Counted from the stretch's first letter, positions 41,555 through 50,620 are shown. The stretch is DNA of 64,000 bases from JAPLSN01 sp964482955 (GCA_964482955.1 CAYZZW010000008.1:12170-76169); one strand, 5' to 3'. Notes: generated from the letters alone by a model not told the origin. A program made the numbers and translations.

Positions 41555-42697
41555 TCACAGCTCCTGCCACGCGCGGACCAGGGTTCGCATTCCGGAGATC
41601 GACAGGTTAAGCATCTCTCCGGCGCGTCCCATGCTGATGATGTTCTTTTCATACGCGTCGCGTACCAGGCGGGAGAAGCGCTCCTCCATGAGATCGCTGA
41701 CATCGAGTTCTTGCGGATCTTCTTCCGCTACCGGATCGTATTCGTCGGCCGCGATGGCTTCCGGCTCGTAATGGCCCTTCAGGTCATGCCGGTACAGGTC
41801 CTTGTAGTCCTGGCTGAACTTGATGATGAGCCCGGCGAGCGATGGCGCCTTGCCCATCTGGACCAACCGGATGAGTATTGTCCTGTAGCTGACCTTGAAT
41901 TTCTTCTTGACCTTGAGGACGCGATCGACGAAATGGAGCCCCTTGCCCTCGGTCCATTCCTTTTCAAGCGCTTCGTCCGTCACGAGGAAGGTTCCCGCGA
42001 ACAAGTCAGCCTCGTGTTCCTCGTTTTCGTCCTCGGACTCGTTCGGGTTCTTGTATGAATCCTTGTGGAGGATGAGGTGGCCGAGTTCATGCGCGATAGT
42101 GAAGAGTTGGCGCTCGACGGGAATGCCTTCCTCGGAATTGACCACGATGGCCGGTCCGCCGTCCTCATTGCCGATAGACAGGCCGAATGTCTTCTTGAAG
42201 CCGAAAGGCCTGATACGCAACTTGATACCGGCCCGCTCCATCAGCTCGGAAATGTCGTAGACGGGAGCGGAGCGCTTCAGCTTGAAAACGTCGCGAACCG
42301 CCATTGCCGCGGCGCGGGGTTCGGTTCCGGAAACGCGGGCAAGCAGGTACGGAGGAACGGCTTTGAGTTCCTTCTCCAGGAAGCTGTAGTCCGAAAGCCA
42401 AAGAGCGCTGTCGTGGCGAAGCTGGTCGCGTTCGGCTTTTTCTCGTCCGCTCAGACTCCTAGAAGTGCGGAAACGGAGAGAACGAAGCTTTGGTGCGTCG
42501 GCAAGGAGTTCGTCAAAAGGAACATCGAGGGCTTCGGCGATCTTGATCAGGGTCGACGACTTGGGGTCCGCCTTGCCGTTGAGCAGGTTCGACAAAGCCG
42601 CAGTGCCGATTCCGGTCATCGCGGAAACCTTGGGAATGGTCAGTCCATGTATTTTCATGTGGCGTCGTATGTTGTCGCCTAAATCTTGTATTCCCAT
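41555..42697 (-). CDS. Xre regulator fused to ImmA/IrrE metallopeptidase
   Basis: 380 residues from MGIQDLGDNIRRH, chosen for AGAGGAG upstream. N-terminal HTH (LTIPKVSAMTGIGTAALSNLL) is followed by the COG2856 peptidase domain with HELGHLILH (zinc ligands) and a downstream glutamate-rich EEHEADLFAG. The C-terminal 100 residues are helical with VSYRTILIRLVQMG. Such proteins act as antitoxins or as repressors that are relieved by cleavage. It has a 24-bp palindromic operator upstream and precedes the PIN gene. Confidence 0.88.
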   Translation of the reverse strand: MGIQDLGDNIRRHMKIHGLTIPKVSAMTGIGTAALSNLLNGKADPKSSTLIKIAEALDVPFDELLADAPKLRSLRFRTSRSLSGREKAERDQLRHDSALWLSDYSFLEKELKAVPPYLLARVSGTEPRAAAMAVRDVFKLKRSAPVYDISELMERAGIKLRIRPFGFKKTFGLSIGNEDGGPAIVVNSEEGIPVERQLFTIAHELGHLILHKDSYKNPNESEDENEEHEADLFAGTFLVTDEALEKEWTEGKGLHFVDRVLKVKKKFKVSYRTILIRLVQMGKAPSLAGLIIKFSQDYKDLYRHDLKGHYEPEAIAADEYDPVAEEDPQELDVSDLMEERFSRLVRDAYEKNIISMGRAGEMLNLSISGMRTLVRAWQEL

Positions 42698-42717
42698 AGG
42701 ATACTCCTCTCTACTGA

Positions 42718-42741
42718 ATAACATATAGCACTATGTGTTAT
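42718..42741. promoter_or_regulatory. 24-bp near-perfect palindrome before xre-immA
   Basis: ATAACA..ATAG mirrored by CTAT..TGTTAT, with a single mismatched base pair per half. It begins about 20 bp before the Xre-ImmA start codon, where an autoregulatory operator is expected for a toxin-antitoxin operon. Confidence 0.65.
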
Positions 42742-42778
42742 AATGCAATACGGAGAAACAAATAGTTTTGAATACGGC

Positions 42779-42825
42779 AAAAAAGAAACCGTTCAGGGAT
42801 AGGAATGATTTTCTTAAACGGTTTC
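42779..42825 (-). terminator. intrinsic terminator overlapping a stop codon
   Basis: On the minus strand GAAACCGTT pairs with AACGGTTTC across a loop of about 23 bases, followed by six T. The distal arm overlaps the stop codon of the gene at 42824-43228. It separates that gene from the Xre-ImmA operon. Confidence 0.65.
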
Positions 42826-43228
42826 AGTGAGGGTAACGACGCGGGAAAGCCCTGGCGCATTTGTCCTGGAATAAACAAAGCAGCCGTTCCAGTCGCACCG
42901 TCAAGGTCATGAGGTCCCCTCCTGCCGCTCGTACCCTGCTTCCCGCCGCCCCGCGCGACAGGTGCTCGAACACGGGCGCCATGCCGAAGAGCCGCGCGAA
43001 CTCGTGCTCGTCCTCCCTGAGCGACTCCGTCTTGAAGACCTCCGCCAGCTTGTGCCGCAGGGCCCGCACCGTCTCGCGGAAGTCGGGCAGGCTGCCGAGC
43101 CCGCTCCCCGAATCGAGCAGGAAGCCGAGCAGCACGATCTCCTTCGTCGTCGCCTCTCCCTTCGTGGCCAACAGGTCGAGGAGCCCGAGCAGCCTGAGCA
43201 GGGTCTTGTACTGGTTCTTTTCCTGCAT
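42824..43228 (-). CDS. uncharacterised protein with foreign or frameshifted tail
   Basis: 134 residues. The first 90 (LLRLLGLLDLLATKGEATTK, FLLDSGSGLGSL, FARLFGMAPVFEHLSRG) are leucine-rich and helical with no named family. The last 40 are encoded by the 54-bp repeat and following sequence (RAAGGDLMTLTVRLERL), where the frame is that of the 109-aa gene start. An alternative reading one frame over would end GYERQEGTS with ATGA overlap, a natural gene junction. Either a frameshift or insertion-driven truncation has altered this C-terminus. Confidence 0.6.
   Translation of the reverse strand: MQEKNQYKTLLRLLGLLDLLATKGEATTKEIVLLGFLLDSGSGLGSLPDFRETVRALRHKLAEVFKTESLREDEHEFARLFGMAPVFEHLSRGAAGSRVRAAGGDLMTLTVRLERLLCLFQDKCARAFPRRYPH
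42880..42933. repeat. right copy of 54-bp direct repeat
   Basis: Same orientation as the copy at 40952-41005, two mismatches. It lies inside the 3' part of the leucine-rich gene. Confidence 0.9.
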
Positions 43229-43404
43229 GCGCGTCGATCCTTCCGGATGTTTCGTGATCGTACGGACATTGTAGGTCGATTCCGGAGGTATCGCAAATTC
43301 GTCGCAAGCCCCACAGCTTTTGTAGGGCTCCTCGCATTATTCTTCCAATATAAGTATCCGTACGGGCGCTGACGGAACGCGCGGAGGATGCGGGAGGCGG
43401 GGCA

Positions 43405-44655
43405 ATGCGGTTCCAGGCTGGCGGGCGCTACCGGATACGGTACCGCTCGGACCTCGGACAGGAGACGGAACGCGTGATCGACGTGCTCGGCGTGGACCCG
43501 GGCGCGTACGGTGGCGGCTACGTCCGCGCCTTCTGCCACCTCCGCGACGAAGAACGCACTTTCCGCCTGGACCGCGTCATCGACGCCGCGCCGCTCGCGG
43601 TGCCAGGCACCGTCGTTGCCGAACTGGCGCCGGCCGGCGCCCCCAGCCCGAGCCTGGTGCCTGGCACCGGAGCAAAACGGGCGTCAGACACCGTCGTAGC
43701 CCAAGTCACCTCCCGGAGCTCCGCGTCGGAAGCTGCGTGGCACGCGGCCGTGGCGCGCGTGTACCGGGCCACGGAAGACGACGTCGAGTCTCGTGTCCGG
43801 TATGGAGATGAAGGGCACGAGCGCGCGTCGAATGGCGGCTTCGGAGTGCTGGCGGCCTTCGCCGCGTGCCTGGCGCTGGCCATGATCCTCATGGTAGGCG
43901 CGGAAGGCGGCGTCTCGACGTCCGCTCCCCGACCTCGTACGAGCCTGCCCGCCGCTCCCGCTCCGAGCGCCACCGTCGCACCGCCACCGCCTGAGCCCGC
44001 GCCCCTTCCCGCTCGCGAAGAAACCGTCATCGGCGGCCGCCTCCTCGTCACCGTGCGGAACGGGCCGTTCACCGTCTACGAAGTGCCGTCCCTCGGATAC
44101 CGTGGTACGAACAAGCCAGCCGCCATCGCGATGATCCGCACGCCGCCGTTTGTAGCGACCACGGGCTTGTACCGCCCGGACCTCCTCAACGCCTACCTGT
44201 TCGCCGACGCGAACGCCTCCGGCAAGCTCTCGTACGACGAACTCGCCGCGTTCCAGAAACGCGTGTACCGCGACTTCGAATACCGAAACAACGACGTCGT
44301 CCTCCGCCCCGACGAGTTCTTCGCGCAGGGCGGCGGCGACTGCGACGACTTCGCCGCGTACACCGCGGGCCTCCTCCGCTACTGGGGCTGGGAGCCGTAC
44401 ATCGGCTGCTACGGCGGCTCGGCCGAAGACGCCGGCCACGCCGTGTGCCTGGCACGCGAACCGGGCACGGTGCCCGCGGGCTTCACGTACGTCGCCGTCA
44501 CGCGCTGGACCACGCCGGACGGCATCGAACTCCCGTCCGGCTCCTACGTCCCCATCGACTACGACCGCGTCGGCGCCCTGTCCTCAGCCGTCGAACCCCG
44601 CTGGAAACTCCGCGAAGTCTACATACCGGAACGGACCTGGGGCACGGGGATGTGA
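43405..44655 (+). CDS. WYL-like domain + TM + EF-hand + transglutaminase-like protein
   Basis: 416 residues with an unusual order. Residues 1-65 (YRIRYRSDLGQETERVIDVLG, FCHLRDEERTFRLDRVID) look like a WYL domain. One membrane helix lies near 150-168 (GVLAAFAACLALAMILMV), then a proline-rich linker. A 12-residue EF-hand loop DANASGKLSYDE follows near 270-281, then a transglutaminase-like Cys-His-Asp core: GDCDDFAAY, GHAVCLA and VPIDYD. The C-terminal part would be outside the membrane. A GC-rich palindromic repeat is inserted in frame at 43599-43668. Function is unknown; calcium-dependent peptidase or cross-linking activity is a guess. Confidence 0.72.
   Translation: MRFQAGGRYRIRYRSDLGQETERVIDVLGVDPGAYGGGYVRAFCHLRDEERTFRLDRVIDAAPLAVPGTVVAELAPAGAPSPSLVPGTGAKRASDTVVAQVTSRSSASEAAWHAAVARVYRATEDDVESRVRYGDEGHERASNGGFGVLAAFAACLALAMILMVGAEGGVSTSAPRPRTSLPAAPAPSATVAPPPPEPAPLPAREETVIGGRLLVTVRNGPFTVYEVPSLGYRGTNKPAAIAMIRTPPFVATTGLYRPDLLNAYLFADANASGKLSYDELAAFQKRVYRDFEYRNNDVVLRPDEFFAQGGGDCDDFAAYTAGLLRYWGWEPYIGCYGGSAEDAGHAVCLAREPGTVPAGFTYVAVTRWTTPDGIELPSGSYVPIDYDRVGALSSAVEPRWKLREVYIPERTWGTGM
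43599..43668. repeat. REP-like element GGTGCC-A-GGCACC ... GGTGCC-T-GGCACC inside a gene
   Basis: Two 13-bp palindromes, GGTGCCAGGCACC (43599-43611) and GGTGCCTGGCACC (43656-43668), bracket a GGCGCCGGCCGGCGCC palindrome. A shorter relative is at 46304-46343. The insertion is in frame and lies in the linker after the WYL-like domain. Confidence 0.75.
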
Positions 44656-44721
44656 GGGACAGGGAGACTCGGATAGCCGGAGAATGGTACTAGGACAAAT
44701 TCTTGACGACGAGCAACATTC

Positions 44722-45303
44722 CTACCGTTCGGTTATATGCACCGTGAACGCCGCGCACCCGCCTTCGTCTTCGAATACCCTGATCAGCCTGTCCGGTAGC
44801 TTCAACCGACCGTTCGGCAAGTCGAAGTACGTGTAGACGCTCCGGTCTGACCGTGCCGCGAAATCGATGCGCTGGTATATCTCCCTTTTAACGGTATTCA
44901 CGAAGAATCCGTTGATAGCATATGCCACCCGCTGGTCATCACTGATCTTCACGTACACCGGGCCTACGATCTCCTTCTTCGGCTGTACGAACAGCGCTTT
45001 GACCGTCTTGGACTCAAAGAAGCGTTTCGACTTCATGTACAAGTCCGCCTTATGTTCGGAAATGTAATACTTCAGTATTTTTGCCGCTTCGGGATAGGCC
45101 ACGGTTCCGCCCATAATCAAATCATGATAGACGTTCTTGATTCGTTTTGATTCCTTCCCGGAAAGGGAGCCCGAATCGAATTTACGCGTCAAGTCATCGA
45201 GCTCCGGCTGGGTCATCGACAGGATCGTGCAGGCGTTGAGGGAGACGAAGGCGCACAGCACAACCAGCGTCCGTGCCCGTTTGGCGGCGGTAACGCCGTT
45301 CAT
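44722..45303 (-). CDS. putative lipoprotein, uncharacterised
   Basis: 193 residues with a signal peptide and lipobox ending LNAC (Cys25). The mature part is mixed alpha/beta: ELDDLTRKFDSGSLSGKESK, a basic middle, YVKISDDQRVAYAINGFFV and RLKLPDRLIRVFEDEGG. No family recognised. AGGAGG precedes the ATG. The next minus-strand gene upstream is a metallo-hydrolase about 70 bp away, so co-transcription is possible. Confidence 0.7.
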   Translation of the reverse strand: MNGVTAAKRARTLVVLCAFVSLNACTILSMTQPELDDLTRKFDSGSLSGKESKRIKNVYHDLIMGGTVAYPEAAKILKYYISEHKADLYMKSKRFFESKTVKALFVQPKKEIVGPVYVKISDDQRVAYAINGFFVNTVKREIYQRIDFAARSDRSVYTYFDLPNGRLKLPDRLIRVFEDEGGCAAFTVHITER

Positions 45304-45374
45304 CGGTTCCTCCTGTCGGCTCGAACTTTCGTTCCGGCGCGCGGACCGTGCGTCGGCATGCCCTTACCATTTCC

Positions 45375-46241
45375 CTACAGGTCGAACTCCATCCCCGCGG
45401 CGCACGCGAAGCAGTCGATGTCGCTGCCTCGCGAGCGGAGGTAGTCGCGGCACCAGGCGACGTTCGCGTCGATCTGCGCGTCGGTCCGGTCGGGATCGTG
45501 GTGGAAGAGCCCGAGGCGCCGCACGCCCGCGTCGAGAGCCAGGTCGACCGCGTCTTTATAAGTCGAGTGTCCCCAAGTCCGCGTCCGGGCGTATTCCTCG
45601 TCCGTGTAGTGGGCGTCGTGGAAGAGGAGCTCGGCGCCCGCGCAGAATGCCACGTAGTCGTCCCGGCTCCGGCCGGACTCGTGCCTGAAGCGCAGCTCGT
45701 TGTCCGTCAGGAACACGAAGGAACGGCCGCTCGTGTCGGTGTGCTTGAAGCCGTACCCGCCGTTCGGGTGGCTGAGCGGGATCGACTCGCAGCGGAACGC
45801 CTTGCCGATGCCCGGCAGCGCGTTGCCGCAGTCGGAGAAACCGCACGAACAGCCTTCGCTGAAGGCGGCCTTCATCTCGCTCATGTCGACGGGGAAGTAC
45901 GGCGGGTCCATCTGGTGCCTCAGGTACTTCATGAGCGAGGCTTGCGGGTCGGCGCCGCCGCAGAGCCGGATGGAGCGGTCCGGGCGGTACGCGGGCTTGA
46001 AAAAGGGAAAGCCCGACAGATGGTCCCAGTGCGCGTGCGTGAGGAGCAATGTGAAGACCTTCGCGCCATGGTCGCCAACCAGCTTGTTCCCGAGCTTGCG
46101 GATGCCTGACCCCGCGTCGATGACGATGCGCTCGCCTGAATCCGTGACTATCTCGATGCAGGTCGATTCCCCGCCGTAAATGACCGTGTCCTTACCAGGA
46201 GCCGGTATCGAGCCCCGACTGCCCCAGATCGTTACTTTCAT
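45375..46241 (-). CDS. metallo-beta-lactamase fold hydrolase
   Basis: 288 residues. The metal-binding motif THAHWDHLSGF, the later HDAHYTDEEY and the closing GLFHHDPDRTDAQID place it in the MBL superfamily near cyclic-phosphodiesterase-like and RNase Z-like hydrolases (GSRGSIPAPG at the N-terminus is typical). A cysteine-rich SCGFSDCGN segment lies mid-protein. It may hydrolyse cyclic nucleotides or another phosphodiester; the substrate is not evident. Confidence 0.85.
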   Translation of the reverse strand: MKVTIWGSRGSIPAPGKDTVIYGGESTCIEIVTDSGERIVIDAGSGIRKLGNKLVGDHGAKVFTLLLTHAHWDHLSGFPFFKPAYRPDRSIRLCGGADPQASLMKYLRHQMDPPYFPVDMSEMKAAFSEGCSCGFSDCGNALPGIGKAFRCESIPLSHPNGGYGFKHTDTSGRSFVFLTDNELRFRHESGRSRDDYVAFCAGAELLFHDAHYTDEEYARTRTWGHSTYKDAVDLALDAGVRRLGLFHHDPDRTDAQIDANVAWCRDYLRSRGSDIDCFACAAGMEFDL

Positions 46242-46303
46242 GATCGCTCCCGCGCATTCCGACTGTCGACCATATTAGTATAGCGAAACGCCATGGGATG
46301 TGC

Positions 46304-46343
46304 GGTGCCAGACACCGTTGCCGGCCGACAGGAGCCTGGCACC
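46304..46343. repeat. short copy of the GGTGCC REP-like element
   Basis: GGTGCCAGACACC (46304-46316), then TTGCCGGCCGACAGGAGCC and TGGCACC. It lines up with the longer element at 43599-43668 after small deletions. It lies directly before the start of a truncated gene and even supplies its ribosome site. Confidence 0.7.
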
Positions 46344-46505
46344 ATGGCGGGGGACAACCTGGCGTACGAATACGGCCTCATCACTATGGTCATGTCCAAC
46401 GGAGCGGAGCGGAAGACCGAAACCTTCAACGTCTTCATAAAGGAAGACGGCGCGTGGAAGCTCCTGTCCAACCTGCCGGTGGCCATGATGATGAAGCTGT
46501 TCTGA
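46344..46505 (+). pseudogene. 5'-truncated SnoaL/DUF4440-like fragment
   Basis: A 53-codon frame (MAGDNLAYEYGLITMVM, NVFIKEDGAWKLLSNLPV) resembles the C-terminal half of a SnoaL-like/nuclear-transport-factor-2 domain, normally about 130 residues. The N-terminal half is missing and replaced by the REP-like element. An AGGAG in that element lies nine bases before the ATG, so a short peptide might still be made. Confidence 0.55.
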
Positions 46506-46678
46506 CGGCATCGCCCCCGGGCTGACGTTTCAGCCCGGTTCGGCAAAGGAGCCACGCGTCCCGACTCGGTCCATTGTTCGACGGCGCCATTGTCGATGGT
46601 TTTGCGGTGGCACCGCGAAATTGTCACATGGACACCCCGCGGATATGACAGCCGCGGCATCCTGTCGCTTCCTTGCCA

Positions 46679-49600
46679 TTACGGTAGACGCCTGTTCCCG
46701 CGGTAGCGTCTGAGGACACACACCTGACCGTCCAATCGGGTGACGATAGTCCGGCCGTCCGGGAAGCTCTTGACGTAGTCGCAGATAGATGCTGACTGCC
46801 ACCTGATATCGCGTCCTTCGGCCGCGTCTTCGCACGGCTGAAGCGAAACGCAGGTCCCCGACTCGAACGGGTTGACCGTGCGCGACAGGCGACGTTCGTA
46901 CGCGGCGAGTTCCGGAAACGACGTCCGGGCTTCTTCGCGGGGAAAAGCTCCGAGGGGGTCGCACGACGGACTCCAACGCCGTACGGTTTCGCCCGCGACG
47001 GCGGAGAGGAACGATCCGTCCGGAAGCGGCAGCGCGAATTCGATATCGTTGCCGAAGAAATTCCACGAAGGATGGAGTTCGAACGCTTCGTCGAGCGGAA
47101 CAGGACAGGAAAAGCTGCCGTCGGCCTCGCGGCGTCGCACCGTGGCGTCCGGGAAGGCGACCAGGGAGGCGCCGTCGTCGAGCTTCAGTTCCTCGAGCGC
47201 GCTGACCGCCGCGACGGGACTCCCTTCGTTCGTCCAGAGACGCAGACTGTCGTCGGCGCCCCAGGACAGGATGGAACGGTCCGGACGGACGATCGCCCCC
47301 AGCACGCTGCCACGATGGCCGCGCGCGATCCACGAGAGCTCGCCGCTCGCGTCCCAGAGGCGCAGGGTTTCATCCTCGGACCATGAGAGGATGGAACCGT
47401 CACTCCGGAAGAGAGCGCCGTTGATCCTTCCCGAATGCCCAGCCAGTACCGCGAGCGCCGTTCCCGAGCGGTCCCATAACCGCAGGGTGTCGTCGTACGA
47501 CCATGACAGGATCCGCCCGTTCGGTCCCTCGACGAAACCGATGACGTTCGACGCGTGTCCTTCCATGGTGGCCAACTGCGCGCCCTCGGGATCCCACAGC
47601 CGGAGCGTACCGTCGTCGGATCTCGTCACGAAACCGCCGTCGTCCCTTGTCAGCACGCCCGTCACCCAACGCGCGTGCCCCGGAAGCGTTTCCGGAGACT
47701 CCGCCTCCGGGTTCCAGATCCGCACGGTCGCGTCGTTTGACCAGGACATGATCCGTCCGTCGCGCAGTATGGACGCGCCCTGGATGTCCTTGCCATGCCC
47801 GCGGAACACGCGCAACTGTTCCCCGTGGCGGGACCAAAGCCTGACGGTCGTATCGTACGACCATGTCACGAAGGATCCGTCTTCCCTGAGCGCCGCGCCG
47901 ACCACGGTGTCGGTATGAGCGGCGATGACGCGCTCTTGCGCCCCGGTCGGATCCCTCAGACAAATCTCAGAAGGCGACCACGATACGCTCGATCCGTCGG
48001 CGCGCCGGAGCGCGCCCGAAACCGCGCCGCGACATTCGAGCGCCGGTTCCGTCCAGTCGTCCGGAATCGGAACGGCCTCGAGCATCGTCCCTTCCGGACT
48101 CCAGCGCCGCGTTTCGTCCCATGACCATGACTGTATGCTCCCGTCCGGCAGTTCGCGGGCGCCCCGTACTTCGCCGCGATGCCCCTCAAGGACGACGCAT
48201 TCGTCGCCGCGCGCCCGCGCGGGCCGGAGGGTCCTCCGGAGCCAGACCCAGTCGCAGTTGCCCGCTTCGAGCCACCGCTCGGCGGCTTCCGTCGCCGGGC
48301 TGTCGTCCGCATGCTCGACCGCGAGCTGGAGCAGTATCTTGTGGGCTGGCCATCCGTCGTCGCCCCGCCGCAGGATGTGGGCGAACCCGTTTACGAAGCG
48401 TTCCCATCGGGTGAAGACGGTTCCGGGACGGTCTCCGGACGCGCGCCGGAAATCGTCTACCCAATCATCGGAGCGGTTCAACGCGCACTTCGCCATGGCG
48501 TAATCGAAATCGGTAATCCGCGCCCGGGCTTCCTCTATACGGCCGGCCAAGGTCAGGTGGTACGGTTCCTCCATGAGTCGACGGCCGTTTGGCCTGCCTC
48601 CGCGGTACAGAGGCTGGGCGCCGAACCAATTCGCGAGTCTGCCGTGGAGCGCGCGCCTCTCGGCATCGTCCATCCGGTCCGCCGCGTCTCCGACGATACG
48701 ATGGAAGTAGGTTAACAATGGCTGGCCGTCCATCAGCCGTTCGGACAGGTAGGGTTCGAGCTCCGCGTACAGGCGCGACCAGAGCACGGGCGGCAGGCTG
48801 TCCACGTCAGGTTGGTCCTTGTTCCTGGTCGCCTCGAACTCCGCGCGGACTTCGGGATCTTGCCAGAGCAGGTCCTGGACCTCCGCTTCCGACAGTCCGA
48901 AGCGGGCGAGCCGCACGTAACGCAGCGCCCTGTTCGTGAAAACGGGACCGTGCCGCGAAGCCATTCCGTCGAGGACGAAGGCGGCGAGATCGGTTAGGTC
49001 CGCCGGCAGGTCAGGCGGCGCGTCCCAGGAATGGAGGTGCCGGGCGACGGGAGCCGCCAGGGAAAGCCAGAGAGGCAGCCCTCCGACCGACGCGGCGCGG
49101 AGGAACGCCTCGCGTTGCTCCCCGGTCAAGGAACGTCCAGCCAGCGACGCGTCGAGGACGCGCTCGCGGTCGGGTGCGGCCAGCGGCGCCAGATCGATAA
49201 CAGGCGCTTCCGGGTAAAGTTCGGACAGCCGCTCGCTCCCCGGTCCGACGGCGACCGATACGACGAAACGCAGGTTCGGGGGCGGCTCCCGGGGAAGGAA
49301 GGTTCCGTATTCGGAAGGCTTCGTGTCGGCCAGCTGATCCAATGCGTCGATGAACAGGGCGAACGGCTCCCCTTCCCCTCGCGACTCGAACAAGCCCCAA
49401 AAAGCTCCGGTCAGTTCCTGCAGGCTTTCATGTTCCGGAAACGGCGGCACCGGAGCGCCGAGACGCGCGGCGATTTCGGAGTAGAGATCCGCGAAGAGGT
49501 TTTTGGCCGACCAGGAGCGCGGCGACGCCCCGATGAACCGTACGCAGGCATCGTCCGCCGCGCTCATGGCTGCTTTCGCCATGAGCGCCGACTTCCCGGA

Positions 49601-50620
49601 TCCCCCGGGTCCCCGCACGATCAAGGGCCACTTTCCATCGCCGAGCTCAAGATAGTCGCGGACTCGTTTCAGTTCGCCTTCACGTCCGGCCAAGCCGGCG
49701 CTCCGCTCCCGCATGAAGACCGACTGCTGTTCCCGTTCGGTGTCGGAGTCGGACATGTTTCCGATGACCGCCAGTTCCGATTCGAGACGCGTCCGTAAAA
49801 ACAGATCCACCGAACGGGTCACTTCGTCGAGATACTCGCGAGCGATGGAACCGTCCGGAGACCAAACGGCGTCCAGCGCGATCCTCCTGTCGGCGGGCAG
49901 CGTCTCGACCACGCGCGACTTCAGTACTGCGAGCAGGCGCGCCGCCTCTTCGTCGGCCTTACCGTCCTCGAGGTAATCGGAAAAGCGGCGGGCGGCGCCG
50001 TCCCGGGCCGATGCCGGCAGTCCGGGACGATTCCGGAGAATCGCCAGTATATGATCCTTGTCGCCTTCGGGCCGGAGTACCCCTTCGATCGCCTCGCGAT
50101 GCGTCGCGGAGTAGCGATATCGTTCCGCGGGAAGACCGAGCGAGTCGGCGACCGTCCGCAGTATGGAAACCAGTCGCGTTTCATCCGCGATCGCGGACAT
50201 CGGGACGAGGCACCATTCGGGAGGGCGGGCATTCTCGTCCTTCCGGTACTGCGATAGAAGGAATTCCGCATCCGATCCGGACAGCGCGCCGACTATGCGC
50301 GCGAACTCGGCGGCCGGTATGCGGTTTGCGGGAGGACGCCAGCCATACCTGTCGCCGAGCATCAGTATGAAATTCGGACGGGGTCGCGGCGATTTCAGTT
50401 GGCACCTGCGGATTTCTTCCAGACAGATATCGAGGGTATCGTGCGTTTCAGAGTCCCGGGGCGATATGCCCCAGCGGAGGTCGACGACATGGAAGGAAGC
50501 CCCCCGTTCCGCGCAAAGCGCGCGCAGTCCGGGCCATACTTCGAGCCGAAGGCGTTCGCGTTCCGCCTGGAAATCGCCGAAGGTGGAACTCAGGAACACC
50601 CGAAAAACCGCTTGAGACAT
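46679..50620 (-). CDS. giant DUF4062 - STAND NTPase - WD40 repeat protein
   Basis: 1313 residues. The N-terminus (residues 5-100, VFLSSTFGDFQAERERL, LRWGISPRDSETHDTLDICL) is a DUF4062 domain. A NACHT-like NTPase follows with GPGGSGKS (337-344) and FALFIDALDQL (420-430), then helices. From about residue 810 come at least eight WD40-type blades (GHSGRINGALFRSDGSILSW, DETLRLWD and variants). This is the plan of STAND signalling proteins, related in layout to animal TEP1/NWD1. Bacterial STAND proteins often sense phage products and trigger cell death. No effector other than DUF4062 is visible. Confidence 0.85.
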   Translation of the reverse strand: MSQAVFRVFLSSTFGDFQAERERLRLEVWPGLRALCAERGASFHVVDLRWGISPRDSETHDTLDICLEEIRRCQLKSPRPRPNFILMLGDRYGWRPPANRIPAAEFARIVGALSGSDAEFLLSQYRKDENARPPEWCLVPMSAIADETRLVSILRTVADSLGLPAERYRYSATHREAIEGVLRPEGDKDHILAILRNRPGLPASARDGAARRFSDYLEDGKADEEAARLLAVLKSRVVETLPADRRIALDAVWSPDGSIAREYLDEVTRSVDLFLRTRLESELAVIGNMSDSDTEREQQSVFMRERSAGLAGREGELKRVRDYLELGDGKWPLIVRGPGGSGKSALMAKAAMSAADDACVRFIGASPRSWSAKNLFADLYSEIAARLGAPVPPFPEHESLQELTGAFWGLFESRGEGEPFALFIDALDQLADTKPSEYGTFLPREPPPNLRFVVSVAVGPGSERLSELYPEAPVIDLAPLAAPDRERVLDASLAGRSLTGEQREAFLRAASVGGLPLWLSLAAPVARHLHSWDAPPDLPADLTDLAAFVLDGMASRHGPVFTNRALRYVRLARFGLSEAEVQDLLWQDPEVRAEFEATRNKDQPDVDSLPPVLWSRLYAELEPYLSERLMDGQPLLTYFHRIVGDAADRMDDAERRALHGRLANWFGAQPLYRGGRPNGRRLMEEPYHLTLAGRIEEARARITDFDYAMAKCALNRSDDWVDDFRRASGDRPGTVFTRWERFVNGFAHILRRGDDGWPAHKILLQLAVEHADDSPATEAAERWLEAGNCDWVWLRRTLRPARARGDECVVLEGHRGEVRGARELPDGSIQSWSWDETRRWSPEGTMLEAVPIPDDWTEPALECRGAVSGALRRADGSSVSWSPSEICLRDPTGAQERVIAAHTDTVVGAALREDGSFVTWSYDTTVRLWSRHGEQLRVFRGHGKDIQGASILRDGRIMSWSNDATVRIWNPEAESPETLPGHARWVTGVLTRDDGGFVTRSDDGTLRLWDPEGAQLATMEGHASNVIGFVEGPNGRILSWSYDDTLRLWDRSGTALAVLAGHSGRINGALFRSDGSILSWSEDETLRLWDASGELSWIARGHRGSVLGAIVRPDRSILSWGADDSLRLWTNEGSPVAAVSALEELKLDDGASLVAFPDATVRRREADGSFSCPVPLDEAFELHPSWNFFGNDIEFALPLPDGSFLSAVAGETVRRWSPSCDPLGAFPREEARTSFPELAAYERRLSRTVNPFESGTCVSLQPCEDAAEGRDIRWQSASICDYVKSFPDGRTIVTRLDGQVCVLRRYRGNRRLP

